A DNA stretch of 64,000 nucleotides from Mastigias papua. Lineage: Eukaryota; Cnidaria; Scyphozoa; Rhizostomeae; Mastigiidae. The first letter of the stretch is position 1; each line of letters begins with the position of its first letter. Below the pieces are notes generated by a model. That model worked only from the letters and a program-made list of their open reading frames with translations, did not search any database and was not told the origin of the DNA. The translations under genes were made by a program, and so were the position numbers. The stretch spans positions 22,542,503 through 22,606,502 of the forward strand of contig OZ025267.1 of NCBI GenBank assembly GCA_964019165.1, read 5' to 3'. This document shows, piece by piece, positions 40,851 through 53,960 of this stretch.

Positions 40851-41027
40851 TGTTAAGATTATTGGAAAGCATGAACACACATGTCGCAGCGAATAAAACG
40901 ATATAACTATTGAAATCCATAAAAGCGGAACTTAACATAATGTTACGTAATTAAACAATAAGAGTCTATAGCGTTGACAGGTTCTTCCTGTTTTTCGCAA
41001 GTCCATTATAAGTCCATTATTTTAATA
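40851..41027 (-). repeat. copia A 5' LTR
   Basis: 177 bp. The primer-binding site follows directly on the minus strand. Confidence 0.95.
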
Positions 41028-41032
41028 TAAGT

Positions 41033-42229
41033 TGCATAATAGGGTTCAAGGAACGACTCTTAGGGTCCTCAAAACAAAAGCAATTCTTTCACTGCTTGAG
41101 TTCTTTAGCGAGGAGTTGCATGATTATTTCTTGTTTTATAAGTATGGTTTATATTCTCAGTGTATGAGGAAAATGCTGAAATATTTGTTCCATTGGGCAT
41201 TTAAAAATTAAGCATGCTCCTAGTTTTCTTAATCTAAAGATCTTAAGGCTTTTTGACCATTTTCAACTCAGGCTGCTTTGTTTTATGTATGAATGTATAA
41301 GCAGGACCTCTCCTCCTCATTTCTATAATTTCATTGTGCGAGTGGCATCTTTTCATCAATATAAGACTCCACAGTCATCAAACATGGAACAGCATCCCAG
41401 TAAATATATGAGAAGCAACCTCCATATATAGCTTTGGAAAATATATTTATTTATTTTGCTTCAACATTAATTACCAAACTAATATGTGAGATGTTCTTTT
41501 TGTATATGGTATTGCCTAAGTACACATTTGTTTCACCAGTTTCTTTAAATATCAATATTTATGCAAATTTTGAATATTTTCTGAAAACAAGGGTGTCCTC
41601 TCTTCACCTAGTTTATCTATTGAGAGAACCCCCTTAAAAAATTCCCTGCATACATATTTACTAAAAATTATATTTATATTTTTTGATTTGAATTTTTTTT
41701 AGATTTTCTGTCTGTAATCACTCTGAACTGAGCTTTCAAAATCTTGTGTTTTAAGTTTCTGTTGAAATTTTTCTCTCTACCTTGGTACATGATCTTGTGT
41801 ATCTTTTCTTGGGGTTTTTCAAATTTCTGTGCCATTGTTTCCAATGTTTTAAGAACTGGTGCTGGGCAGTATAGAGGTGTAGGTGAAATATATGCAGTGA
41901 ATTCAACCTGTAGACATTTTCAGCATCTTATATAGATTGTCACTCATGTTCAAAGAGGCATCAGAGAAAGACACTTATCAGAACCATACAACACACTCTT
42001 TTTTCCCTTCTTCAGGGTAATGATGAATCTGTATATTTTGTGTGTACCACATCATCATCAGCATTCAATTGAATACTACAGCTATTAGCCTTCTTTTCAG
42101 ATCATTACCATGAATCAAGAATAATAGCAGGCCAGGAAGTGATCCTTGAGGTACACCAGATTTTACTTGTCGGAGCTCTAATTTTACATTATCATATTGG
42201 ACATACTGAGATTGTCCAAAACACAGATA
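41033..42229. other. spacer between the two copia elements
   Basis: A+T-rich, no supported gene or repeat. Frames of 60-70 codons lack recognisable domains. Confidence 0.5.
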
Positions 42230-42234
42230 AAATT

Positions 42235-42411
42235 TGTTGAACTGATTAAATTTATGTCGCCAATTATGCTAATATATATAATCAGTTTGGTCACGTGTTT
42301 TGTTTAGTTCAGTTTTTCATGTTGTCGAGTTATGTCGTGTAATGAAAAGTGATTAAGACATTCAAATAATCTAGTGTTGTTTCCTTTTTGCGCGCTCTGA
42401 AAATTTCATCA
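42235..42411 (+). repeat. copia B 5' LTR
   Basis: 177 bp, TGTTGAACTG...TTTCATCA. Confidence 0.95.
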
Positions 42412-42491
42412 GGTTATGGGCCCAGAATAGTGGTATCGAGGACTTTTATAGAAGACGAGTATTAAGTAAGATTTATCGCACCAATTTCGCG

Positions 42492-43373
42492 ATGGCGTCC
42501 GGAGATGCAAAATACAAAGTTGGACTGAAAACAGAAAAATTTGACGGAGAAGGATGGTATATGTGGAGACATAAAATGGAAATGTTTTTAGTAACTTCGG
42601 ATCTATGGGATATCGTAACAGGAGAGGAGACAATGCCAGAGAGTGAGGAAGATGGTACAAGAATAACTGAATGGAAAAAACGAGATCGCAAAGCTCAAGC
42701 CGAAATTAGTCTACATTTGTCAGACTCCCAATTGCCGTTAGTTATGCGACTGAAGACTTCAAAAGACATGTGGGATGCTTTAAAAAATCAGTACGAAAGA
42801 AAAAGCATGCAGAACGTCATATTTTTTAAGCGCAAGTACCGAGATGCGAAAATGAAAGAGGGCGAGGATATGCTGAAACACATCAATAAGCAGCAAGAAA
42901 TTGTGGATCAACTAGTTTCAGTGGGAGCAGACATTAGCGAACAAGAGCAAGTCTGGGAATTACTACTAAGTTTGCTAGAATCATACGACAATCTTGTAAA
43001 TGCGTTAGAGTTTTCCGATGACTTAACGTTACCTGTCCTTCGTCAAAGGTTATTATTGGAAGAGCAAAAAAGAAAGCAAAGAGCAAGTGAAGGAATGTCT
43101 GAAGATGCTTTAGTGAGTTCAAGAAGGTACTCACGTAATAATTTTTCGCGTACTCGTCACAAATGCCCGAATCGTATTTCAAATCGCTCAGAAATTCAGT
43201 GCTATAATTGTGGAAAATACAGTCATATCGCCAAAGATTGCCATGGAACGAGGAGGAAACAGTCGGCAAACTGTGCACAACAGCAGAGTGCAAGCCATGC
43301 AAGCCGTGCAAGCCAAGCATTTATTGTTCAAACCTGCATGACCCGCAGTGAAGAGGAATCCAAACGTACGTGA
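42492..43373 (+). CDS. copia B gag
   Basis: 293 codons. WYMWRHKMEMFLVTSDLWDI is the gag signature; CYNCGKYSHIAKDC is the zinc knuckle. It ends at a TGA exactly where the conserved Trp before FIDSGASQHM is expected, so this is probably a TGG-to-TGA mutation. Confidence 0.9.
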   Translation: MASGDAKYKVGLKTEKFDGEGWYMWRHKMEMFLVTSDLWDIVTGEETMPESEEDGTRITEWKKRDRKAQAEISLHLSDSQLPLVMRLKTSKDMWDALKNQYERKSMQNVIFFKRKYRDAKMKEGEDMLKHINKQQEIVDQLVSVGADISEQEQVWELLLSLLESYDNLVNALEFSDDLTLPVLRQRLLLEEQKRKQRASEGMSEDALVSSRRYSRNNFSRTRHKCPNRISNRSEIQCYNCGKYSHIAKDCHGTRRKQSANCAQQQSASHASRASQAFIVQTCMTRSEEESKRT

Positions 43374-46300
43374 TTTATCGATTCAGGGGCTTCTCAGCAT
43401 ATGTGTTGCGTTAGAGACTTTTTTCATGACTACAAAGAATTAGCTACACCAGAAATTGTGCGTCTTGCAAACAACACAACCATTTCAGGTATTGGTATAG
43501 GAAACATCATATGGGAAGATGCTCATTTGAATAAGACAACCACGATTAAGAATGTGCTTTTTGTACCAGATTTAAGCCAAAATTTGATTTCAGTGAAGAA
43601 AATCACACAAGCAGGATACAAAGTAGAATTTTTAGGTTCTACATGCAAAGTTAGCAGTCAGGATTCGTCTGATGTTATAGTACAAGGGAGAATTGCTCCA
43701 GAAGGTAATCTGTATCAGTTAGATGGACACGTCATTTCCAACTATGCACATGCGTGGATAGCAAAGCGGGAATCTGATTTGAGTTTATGGCATAGGAGAT
43801 TAGGTCATATAAACAAAGAAACATTAATTAGAATGCAATCAAAAGGAATGGTCAACGGATTAGCAATAAAAGGAAGCGATGATAAAGTGGCTTGTGATGG
43901 ATGTTTAATGGGGAAACAGTGTAGAGAGTCATTTCCAAAAAGGTCGGAAAATAGAGCTAAAGATGTACTTGAGATAATACATTCAGATGTTTGTGGCCCT
44001 ATGGAAAATGTATCAATCGGTGGGAGCAGATATTTTCTCACATTCACTGACGATTTTTCCAGATATACTTTTGTATACTTCCTAAAGAATAAATCAGAGG
44101 TTGTAAAATATTTCAAAGAGTTTGTTACAATGGCCGAAAAGCAGACAGGGAAGTGTGTAAAAGTTCTAAGCTCAGACAATGGAACAGACTTTACAAATAA
44201 TGCCATGAGTTTATTTTTGAAAGAAAAGGGTATTTTGAGACAACTGACAGTACCCTACACCCCGCAGCAAAATGGTGTGAGTGAAAGAAAAAACAGAACA
44301 ATTGTCGAATCAGCAAGATGTATGCTTCACTATGCAGGACTGTCTTATAAGTTTTGGGCAGAAGCGGTAAGCAACGCAGTTTACGTTTTAAATGCCACAG
44401 GTACCAGCAGTTTAAATGGAAAAGTACCATTTGAAGCATTCTATGGGAAAAAGCCTTCAGTAGGCCACTACCGCACATTTGGTTGCGATTGTTATGCATT
44501 TATCTGTAAAGAAAAAAGAACAAAATGGGCACCAAAAAGTTGCAAATGTTACTTCCTTGATTACAGCAGTCAAACAAAAGGCTACAGACTATTTGATCCA
44601 AAAACAGGAAAAGTCATTGTTAGCAGAGATGTGAAATTTAATGAAAATTCTTTCAGTGGACGTGTGGAACATAGCCATGATACTGAGTTAGAGATTGAAC
44701 ATGAAGTACAAGAACATACAACTGAAATTGATGTACCGAAAGAGAAAGAAACTGCAAAGGAAACTGAACAAAAAGAACCAAACACTGAAACAATGAATGA
44801 AAGACAACAAGAAATAAACGAAAACGCAGAAGAAGTCTTACGAAAATCAACTAGAGTAAGAAATCAACCTGAGAGATATGGTGAATGGATTGAAGATGAT
44901 CTTATGAATGAGATTCTATATGCAAATTCAGCTAATACTACAGAGCCTACAACGTACAAGGAAGCTGTAGAAAGCCCAGAAAGTGAAAAATGGAAGAAAG
45001 CGATGCAAAGTGAATATGATTCTTTAATGAAAAACGACACTTGGAAATTAGTGAAATTACCAGAGAACAGAGATACAATAGGCTGCAAATGGGTATTCAA
45101 GATAAAGAGAAACGCTGATGGATCAATCGATCGCTATAAAGCCCGTTTAGTTGCACAGGGGTATTCACAGAAGGAAGGAATAGATTTTGAAGAAACATTT
45201 TCACCGGTGGCCAGATTTACATCAATAAGAACCATATTAGCGATAGCCAATGAATTAAACTTGGAAGTTCACCAGATGGACGTTCAAACTGCCTTTTTAC
45301 ATGGAAAACTATCTGAAGAATTATACATGGAGCAGCCAAGAGGATATGAGAAAGCAGGTAATAAAAATCTAGTATGCAAACTTGAGAAAGGACTATACGG
45401 TCTTAAGCAAGCGTCTAGATGTTGGTTCTTGACAATCGATGAATTTTTACAAGCAAATTCATACAAGCAATGTGATGGGGATCGATGCGTTTATCTAAAA
45501 ACTGTTGAGGACAAATTTTTGATCTTATCTTTATATGTTGACGATGTTATTCTAGGAGAAGCGAAATTCTGCTTAGGAATTCAAATTATTCGCAAAAGAA
45601 AAGAAGGAAAGATGTTATTGCTGCAGAAAAGCTATCTTGAAAATCTTCTAGAGAAGTTTGGAATGGAAAATTCAAAGCCAATTTCCACGCCTCAAGACCT
45701 TGGTATGAAACTCAGCAAAAATGAAGGCGAACCAATCGAAACAAAGCGTTATCAAGCAGCTATTGGAGGTCTCACGTATGCTGTATGTGCAACAAGACCT
45801 GACCTAGCAGCAGCATTAAGTTCAATTAACCAATATAGTTCAAATCCGAGCCAAGAACACTGGAAAGCAGTGAAACGAGTTTTTCGTTACATTAAAGGAA
45901 CGTTGGATTATGGATTACTGTATTAATCTTCGCAGCATGGAAACGTTCAGCTCAAAGGTTACGTAGATGCAGATTGGGGAGGTACTGAGAATCGTAAATC
46001 AATATCAGGTTACTTATTTACATTGGGCAGTAATTTAGTCTCATGGGCAAGTAAACGTCAAGCTACAACTGCCTTATCAACAACTGAAGCAGAGTATGTT
46101 GCAGCGAGTAGTGCAGCACAAGAAGCAGTTTGGTTAAGATTGCTTTTGAATAGCTTAGGCTTCAAACAAGACAAACCAACAACGATTAACGAAGACAATC
46201 AGGGTTGCATTGCATTATCAAAGAACCCCAAATATCATGCAAGAACGAAGCATATAGACATTAAGCACCATTTTATTTGAGATCTAGTAACAGCAGACCA

Positions 46301-46418
46301 AATTGATTTATCGTACTGTGCATCACATAAGATGGTAGCTGACATTATGACAAAGCCACTACCAAAAGAACAATTTGAACGATTTCGAAATCGCATGCAA
46401 GTTACAAATCAAGTTTAA
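43374..46418 (+). pseudogene. copia B protease-integrase-RT-RNase H, interrupted
   Basis: Same frame as gag. Protease FIDSGASQHM; LWHRRLGHINKETL; integrase HSDVCGPM, SSDNGTDF, NGVSERKNR; RT RYKARLVAQGYSQ and YVDDVI. After YVDD the sequence jumps to LGEAKFCLGI, missing about 30 residues that element A has (45534-45562), so RT is defective. A TAA at 45924-45926 and a TGA at 46278-46280 (in KHHFI, where Arg is usual) cut RNase H. The final stop is at 46416-46418. Confidence 0.9.
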
Positions 46419-46474
46419 AGACTTATGAACAATGGACAGTCTATATACGTATCACCATAATTGGCGAGTGGGAG

Positions 46475-46653
46475 TGTTGAACTGATTAAATTTATGTCGC
46501 CAATTATGCTAATATATATATATTCAGTATGGTCACGTGTTTTGTTTAGTTCAGTTTTTCATGTTGTCGAGTTATGTCGTGTAATGAAAAGTGATTAAGA
46601 CATTCAAATAATCTAGTGTTGTTTCCTTTTTGCGCGCTCTGAAAATTTCATCA
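46475..46653 (+). repeat. copia B 3' LTR
   Basis: 179 bp, near-identical to 42235-42411. Confidence 0.95.
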
Positions 46654-46658
46654 AAATT

Positions 46659-49600
46659 ACTGCTCTCAGACTCAGGCCTTGGCAACTTGTGAACCATAGT
46701 TTATACTCATGGAAAATTATAGGGACTGTGTAAAGTGGTTATACTTGGGAGCTGACTTCCTAATATTCTTCTTAAGCATGCTCAGTTAATTGCTACAAAA
46801 TGCCCATCGAATAACTGATATTACATTGAACATGTCATGCTTAGGTATCTACTGCCTCATATCAACAAACACTATGTTAAATGTAGAGTTACTGACCAAG
46901 TGGTAATGATGGGTGGTGTAGTATGCCCACATATATGCGCAAGCTATACCTCTGCTGGTTGTTTGCTGGTTTGCTTCAATTGCATATTCTGTTTCTTATA
47001 GCTTTTTTATAAAAGCATTTTTGATCTTGTAAATGTGTGATGAACAAGGAGTGGCAGGATGGGTAGGATGTTTTAGTTAGACAAGTAATGCTCCTTAGCA
47101 GCTTTTGGTCTGTTGTTTAGGAACTAGAGAGAATAATGAGTGAGAACTTAGTTTGGACATTTAGAATGAATACAATGGCTTTACTTTTGATTTATAAGAA
47201 ACCGTATCTTGTTAATGCTATCTTGTTAATTACTTTTTGTTTGACAGATCATTGATTTCTGCAAAATCTTGTTAGCTGACTAAGCAAACCTGCACAAAAG
47301 AAGTTTGAAGCCAATGCCATTGTATTATTCTGGTAGGTTTGTCCTTAGGATATGTTATATCATTGGTTTTTTCAAAGTGCTTATAATGATATGTTCCATG
47401 GTGTTAAGCCTCTAAAACTAATCTCATTTACGTAGCCATTCAATTCCTTAGATACAGTTCCAAAGGGTCAGCTAATGCAGAAAATTCTTGTCTTTTGCTT
47501 GGATTTTTATCATTCTGTATATGTTAAAATTCCACAACAGGTATAGCATTGCTAGGGGGGCTGGGGACTTCAGTCCCCCACTTTCCAGACATTGATTGTT
47601 TAACCTTTATCAAGTAATTTATTGTTTGTAGCCCCCAATTTTTATATCTGGTCCTGTTTGTAGCCCCCAATTTTATATCTGGTCCTTACTTTTCCTTTGG
47701 TAGCACTGTGCCTGCATAACATCTGTACATTTGCACCTCCATAGCCTCTTTAGGGTTGTGTTTATTTCATTTTGTGTGATTTTGTTTGTGATGCATTCAA
47801 CACTTTGAGGAACCACTGCCAATATGATCTACCATATCCACAATGCGGAATCCTTTACGGTAGTGGATTTTAGGAGGTGTGAGGGGAGAGCATATGTTGC
47901 CCAAAGTAGATGATAAGTTGGCATTTTGGCATATAGTGAGATGAGTCTAGGAACTAAAGTATTGATACTTGGTAATTCTATTTTACAAAAGTTGGCAAAT
48001 GCACCAACGATCCTCCAATTTGCAAAAATCTGCCTCTGATCATTTATGTTCTTTGTTTGTCTGATTTTCTATCCTCTGTTTTGCTTGTCTTGAATTGCTT
48101 TTTTATAGCTAAAGCTTCATCTTTGAGATATCTTCTTTGAGATAGCTAAGTGACATAGCTTAGGGCAGTACTGGCTCAGGGGGTAGGTGCTTGTGCTTAA
48201 TGTAGGAGGGAAATGTGCAAAGCTGTAAATTGTTGTCAACTTTATGTACCTTTGATGGCAGCAAAAATGTAATTGTTTGTATAATGACTGCTGTTTGCTG
48301 CTGACTATATGTGCACAATTGCTCATATTTAGTAAAAGCTCTCTGTTTTGCTGAATTACATACCCACTCTTGGCATTATACATTATGCATTATACATGTA
48401 TTGGCTTTTATGTTATTGTTTGCTTGAAAGGAGACTACAGGCATTTAGACAGTGATTTTTGTAGGTCAGTATCTTTTGAGGCATATAGCACAGTCACTGA
48501 CCAGTTCCTTGAGAAATTGCTCTTGTTGTGTTAAAGAATATACACTGCAGAGTTTCATTACATCTTATTGTTATTGTTAATAATTGATTGCTTCTTGGAC
48601 AGTCACAACTGGTGTGAAATAATAGATACCTAGTAATTATATAGGCTATGTTACTATAGCACATGACCACAGAGGCATGTGTGCTTACTATATACAAATT
48701 TCCTTTTCATCTTTTGATGGTCAACTTGTTATTCTGGTTTGTTATGACATGGGCATGTTCTATGTACATGTGAAATCCTTCTCTGCTTCTACACATTATC
48801 TCTGAGGTCTTAATGTTATGTGTTCAGTGAATTCACGTTTCTTCATAACGTACCGTGTGAAGACGTTTTTCATCATTCCTGCTTTATTTATGTCTTTGTC
48901 CTTTTTCTATAGTCGATATAACAAACGAAGACAGACGGTTTAACGAGCCTCCCAGCCTTTCGACTAGTATACCATTGCACCACTAGGCTGCGGATGGTTC
49001 ACATGGCAGATTTATTTTCTTTTCAGGGATTAACGTTTAATTATTTCCTATCATTCGCTGATATAAAGCCCCTGTCATTCTGGTTCATCGTTAAGGTCGC
49101 ATGTTAGTTTGTTGTTAGAGTGATATTGCAGTTCGCTATTAAGGTTCTATTTTAGAGTGGGCAAAGCAAACAGTGGTGCCAAGAACAGCTTTATGCAACT
49201 AACTATTTAGGCTTTTATTTACAAGTCAAAAATGCATTGGATAATTTTTATTAAATATTATTACTGTATTATTTAGTAGTTATGTATTCCTTTTAATATG
49301 TGGGTTTGCTTTGCATAATTATATTTAAGTTTTCATATTTCATCAGATCTTCTAGGGTGGACTTGGTTTTATTTGGTAGTCGTGAAATTTGAACATAGTA
49401 TCAAAACAGACAGGAAAAGAGCGATGCGATTGTGATTGGATCAGGTGCTAAGAAGGATGGATCTCTTGAAATATACTAAATGATAAATAAAATTTGGTTG
49501 AGCCTTTTTTGCTTTCCGGATGAGAAATGAACCGTAGAGATGATGAAAGTACGTTAAAAGGGTAGAAGGAAGTTCTTAAACAGCAAATTTCCAGGAAATA

Positions 49601-50480
49601 TTAGTACAACATTGTACAAAGAAATCAACCAGCGTAAAACGGATGAACGCAGACCCTATAATAGCAACTACAAGGAAAAAGGAAGACGTTGGACAGATAA
49701 GATTGATAACATGTGACCACACAAATTTGTGAAATTCTAAGAGAGTTTATAGAGATATAGAAATTGACACTGCATAAAATATCCATGCGTGACTACATTT
49801 AATGCGATCCTTGTTTGTGCTATATTGTGTTACTCTACATTATGTTATAGTAATTTTATTTAGTTTGTTTCTATTTCAGTTGACCATGAGACATGTCATT
49901 TTGCATGAAATAGGGAGACTATTGCTTTATGTGTTTATCTCTCCTTTTCTTTATTCATATACCTTTTATATTTCATTCAAGACATGGGTCTGCTTGTCTA
50001 CCTTCTATTGCCATACATATTCTGTAGCAATAGATAAACAGCCTAATCAATTAGAAGACACCGACATAATTTCAGCTATAGGCTTCCATTTGTGCCACTT
50101 AACAAGATGTACGCTCCGTGATAATATATTTTCTCGTTGTAACATTGGACGAAGGGCACAAATCTGCACCATAACAACGACTATCAAATTCCTTTAACGA
50201 ATGAGGGCATTATTAATAAACATGCAAAATGAAGCATTTTCCGATTGTGCTTGGAGCCCAGAAATAGCAACCATTGCATTATCAACCCTACATCCATCGC
50301 GTAAACCATAGAAATTTGCAATTGACTTCAACTGTCGACGTTGCAAAATATGTTTTGCAGATATGGGGTATCTATAGCTTATATTTTAAGATTTTGTACT
50401 TGTATATCTAATCGATGTAAATAGGTAATTAGTTGGCTTTACTTAGTTCAAGTTAGCTATCCTTCCAGCTACTTTCCAAC
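46659..50480. other. long intergenic stretch without a supported gene
   Basis: Low-complexity A+T-rich DNA. A short tandem repeat (TTTGTAGCCCCCAATTTTAT type, about 31 bp, two copies) lies at about 47625-47690. Frames of up to 131 codons (49802-50197) show no domain. Confidence 0.5.
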
Positions 50481-50481
50481 T

Positions 50482-50677
50482 GTATTATATTATATTTATG
50501 TTATTATATTATATAATATAATATAATATAATATTATATTATATTATATTATACTATACTATATTATATTATATTATATTATATTATATTATATTATATT
50601 ATATTATATTATATTATATTATATTATATTATATTATATTATATTATATTATATTATATTATATTATATTATATTAT
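50482..50677. repeat. (ATATT)n satellite
   Basis: Pentanucleotide repeat with a short orientation switch (ATAATATAAT) near 50510-50535. A smaller block lies at 50775-50820. Confidence 0.9.
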
Positions 50678-51204
50678 TTCATTTGACGTTAGGAACAAGA
50701 CTCTAGTGATAACAATGCAGTTCGGCACTGATAGATTATCCTGTATAAAAATTCGATTAATCATTATTATTGTTATACTATATTATATTATAATTATATT
50801 ATATCATATTATATTATATTGTACGTTATTCCACGACCAATTGAAGTTTCAAAGCATGATGTCTCTGATGGCCATCGTACGCAGCCATTTGGTTTTTCTG
50901 ACCACTAATGGGTCAAGCAGTTCCACCCACAAAGCTCCAGTAGTGCAGTTTTTCCATGATTAGCATTTGCAAACAATTTTAGATTATGCCTGGAAAGCCA
51001 TGGTATATCCATCGTTTGCAGAAGATGCTCATTGTCGTAAATTTCACTGATAACAAGATTGGTAATAATAACCGATAACTAAGGATATGGCCGAGCACTC
51101 CTTGGTACCAACTTGCCCTAGCTGCACGAATTTGAGACTGATCTCAAGACAATACAAACGGCTTTAGCTGATTCAATACTGACTAATTATTTGGACGAAT
51201 TTCT

Positions 51205-51592
51205 TCAGAAAGACGCAATACTGTAAGCATACAGTTCATCTTCAATTTTCCGATCCTCGATCCGCGCCTCGATTTTCCGAGCATCGATTATCCGAACAGT
51301 TGATTGATATTCCATAGACGTGCTTTGAATCAGGATACAGCGAATAGATTGTGGGTGGCAATCTCCGGTATGCTCCGTCAACCATAAAAATGCCATGGAA
51401 CTTTCAATACGTGTTTGTCGTGGCTTAGATTTGAAGAGGAATCAACTAGCATAAACTCAGCTACAGTAATCACTTTACGTGGGATAGCGGCTAAAAAGTC
51501 AGAAAGTGCCCATAAGCAAAAACTCGATTATCCGAATATTCAGCTTATCCAAAATTCGTTCTGAGCTGTTCGGATAATCGAGGATGTACTGT
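51205..51592. mobile_element. pogo/Tigger-like MITE
   Basis: The right end GTTCGGATAATCGAGGATGTACTGTA and the left part (CCTCGATCCGCGCCTCGATTTT, ATTATCCGAAC) are inverted, imperfect copies. TACTGTA boxes occur at both ends. No transposase frame. Confidence 0.45.
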
Positions 51593-51840
51593 ATTACAAA
51601 TATCAGTCTCCGAAAATGGTACACTTAGCCTTACACTCATACTGGTCCATAATGTCTAGTCCGAACTTTTCATATCTCCTGTAAGACAAATAGAAAGTGT
51701 TTCTTTTGTCGAAATAAATTCCGTATATTTAATGAAATGTGCTTTTTAGTCTTTCCAAATTTAATGTAATTGACCAAAGTTTGCCATACTAACATTACAG
51801 TCTCGTTGGGACAGTGTCGTATGTAGCCATAAAATATACT

Positions 51841-51864
51841 CGCACGCATGCACGCACGAACGCA

Positions 51865-51917
<53 letters not shown>

Positions 51918-51922
51918 ACACA
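51841..51922. repeat. (ACGC)n-(AC)n microsatellite
   Basis: Starts as CGCACGCA repeats and turns to pure CA. Confidence 0.95.
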
Positions 51923-51944
51923 CAAGAGACACACACGGACACAT

Positions 51945-53465
51945 ATATGTGTAGCCTCCTATCTAGTGCTGTTTCGTATCCCGCACACTTACATTACGTG
52001 AATTGCCTCTTGACTTAAGTTTAATTGTCTGTTGTAGTGGTTCCTACATTGCTCAATTTGACATGAATGACAGGTGGAAGTGTGTTGATAGGTCACGTGT
52101 CTTTACATTGCATAAATCTGGGGAACTATTTGGAGTGTCATGTTTTGCAGCCGATGCAGCTACCGATTGGACGAGATTCTTCTGTCGCGATTGTTGTTCA
52201 TTAACGACAACCTGAAAGAGACTGAGGGTAGGTTTATTAGACCTTTGTGCTTTATTAGACCTTTTTTCTAAGTTTTAAAGGACCACAAGGTATATTGTGA
52301 ACAATTTTTCAAAATACAAAATGGTATAGAATGTAAGCAGCTAACTTTTTTTAACGTAATATACAGAAGTAGAATCCACAACCGAAACGAATACACTGAA
52401 GTGCCTGCAACGAACTGTCACTGAAAGGGCAATGTCAATTAGAATGATGCATCTGATCAAAATCATTTAACATCTTATAAAAATCAGATGTGAACTTGCC
52501 CGTGCTGATCCTTAGAATTTATTGTAGATTGGATTTGTGAGTAGTAATCTGTTCTTTGACTTATTAACTTTCATCGTAGCATCATTTTGCTCATAGCTGT
52601 AAGTTGATGCGAACAACACAAACGTCTTTCTTGCAGATTGTTTCAGATTTTAGAACTTTTCTGAGTACAGAGAAGGATAAAAGTCGACATGTGGTTTGCT
52701 TTCAAATACTTTCTTTAGAGAGTTGTCAGATTGTAAATGAATTAATTCCATTTGCAATTCTTTGGCAGTTTTCCAATGTCACAGGCAAAGGATGAGCTGA
52801 GTAAATTACACTCGCTCCACTGCTTTGAAATCAGCAAATCGCCTAGTAAATTCCTGTTGCAGGGCCACTAACTTGGAGCTGGAGTTTCTTGATATTGCTG
52901 TTTGTACTTTATCAAGCGATCAGAAATCGAACATAGCAGAAGTCATTTTTGCTTCATACAAGTTCTTAGCGGACCACGAGAAGAGCACTTAAAGGCCTCC
53001 CAATCGGCTCTAAAATCCTGAAAATTTTGAAATATTTCCATTTTTCTCATAAATCCTAAATTATTCATAAAATTGGACCAGAAACCCTAAATTTCCTAAA
53101 TTTTTCAGGATTTCATGTCTGTATATCAGGTATTATTAATGATTTTAAAGGAAACGTAAAATAGTAAAGAATGTGAAGAGAATAAAGTTCTTTTAGAGCA
53201 TATCAACATCAATCTAACAGAATTCTTGAACATGCAAAATGTAAGCTTGATCCTATTATATGAACAAACCAACTAACAAAAGATTTACAAATTGACATAC
53301 TTGAAATGCGTAACAAAATTACCAAAAGATTGGTTTGTGAAAACTGTGTTTATTGTTTTTAAACTCCTGTATTGTCTTCATACTATGTCTGTTGCCAATC
53401 TGAGATGAAATTACATTGCGATCAATTGATTTTTAATGGGTGTCATGAGCGATTGGCATTTTAAA
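51945..53465. other. no gene seen
   Basis: Contains short self-similar TCCTAAAT-type sequence at 53020-53110. No supported ORF. Confidence 0.4.
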
Positions 53466-53960
53466 ACATGCTAGAAATTCCCTTCCCCAAGATGCTCTAC
53501 ACAGGTATTGTTGAGCCACATTTTCGTTACTGCTGCTCCGTTTGGGAAACAGAACTAACCCAATTACAGAAACTGCAAACCGAGCCGCAAGAAGTTTGAC
53601 GAACAGCATTTATGAAGCTCCTAGCAAGCCTTTGTTCCAAATACTTGGATTGAAAACTATTGAAGAACTTATTGCTGACGAAACGAAAATGATGGTTTTC
53701 AAATCTGTCAATGATTTTGGTCCACATTATATGCATACAATGTTCGCTAAAAATTCACATTTCCTGAACGAAGTCTTCGAAACATTGCTACTGATTTAAG
53801 GTTTCCTTTGAGAAAATCAACTGTGGGGCAGAAAAGTTTCTCATACTGAGATGCCAGAGTGTGGAATGGCCTCTCAACTGAGTGTAAAGAATCACGATCT
53901 CTATAAGTTTTTAAATCCTTTTTGAAGTCATTCTTTCACAGAACTATGTATTTACTTATT
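53466..53960 (+). mobile_element. LINE RT C-terminal fragment
   Basis: Plus-strand pieces in two frames: GIVEPHFRYCCSVW, then KPLFQILGLKTIEELIADETKM with MVFKSVND, then WNGLSTE-like sequence. This is the end of a CR1/RTE-like polymerase related to the one at 27087-27341. Frameshifted and decayed. Confidence 0.6.

Larger units (their letters stand above)
36521..41032 (-). mobile_element. Ty1/copia LTR retrotransposon A, full-length, two frameshifts
   Basis: 5-bp target duplication TAAGT at 36521-36525 and 41028-41032. LTRs 36526-36705 and 40851-41027 differ by about three substitutions and a 3-nt indel, so the insertion is recent. The primer site (minus strand 40850-40831) reads GGTTATGGGCCCAGAATA directly after the LTR, matching the internal half-tRNA-iMet primer site known from Drosophila copia. 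The polypurine tract AAGTGGGAG abuts the other LTR (36706-36714). Coding order is gag, protease, integrase, RT, RNase H. Confidence 0.95.
42230..46658 (+). mobile_element. Ty1/copia LTR retrotransposon B, full-length, three stops and an RT deletion
   Basis: Target duplication AAATT at 42230-42234 and 46654-46658. LTRs 42235-42411 and 46475-46653 (TG...CA) differ mainly by a 2-nt indel and about two substitutions near the ATATAT stretch. Primer site GGTTATGGGCCCAGAATAG at 42412-42430, identical to element A; polypurine tract GCGAGTGGGAG before the 3' LTR. The whole polyprotein is in one frame (42492-46418) but with stops at 43371, 45924 and 46278. Confidence 0.95.

Noticed and set aside
48918..49000. 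tRNA-like sequence on the minus strand (GCAGCCTAGTGGTGCAATGG)
   Set aside because: A box B match is poor and no cloverleaf closes convincingly.
49802..50197. 131-codon plus frame
   Set aside because: Hydrophobic, A+T-driven composition, no domain, no supporting splice structure.
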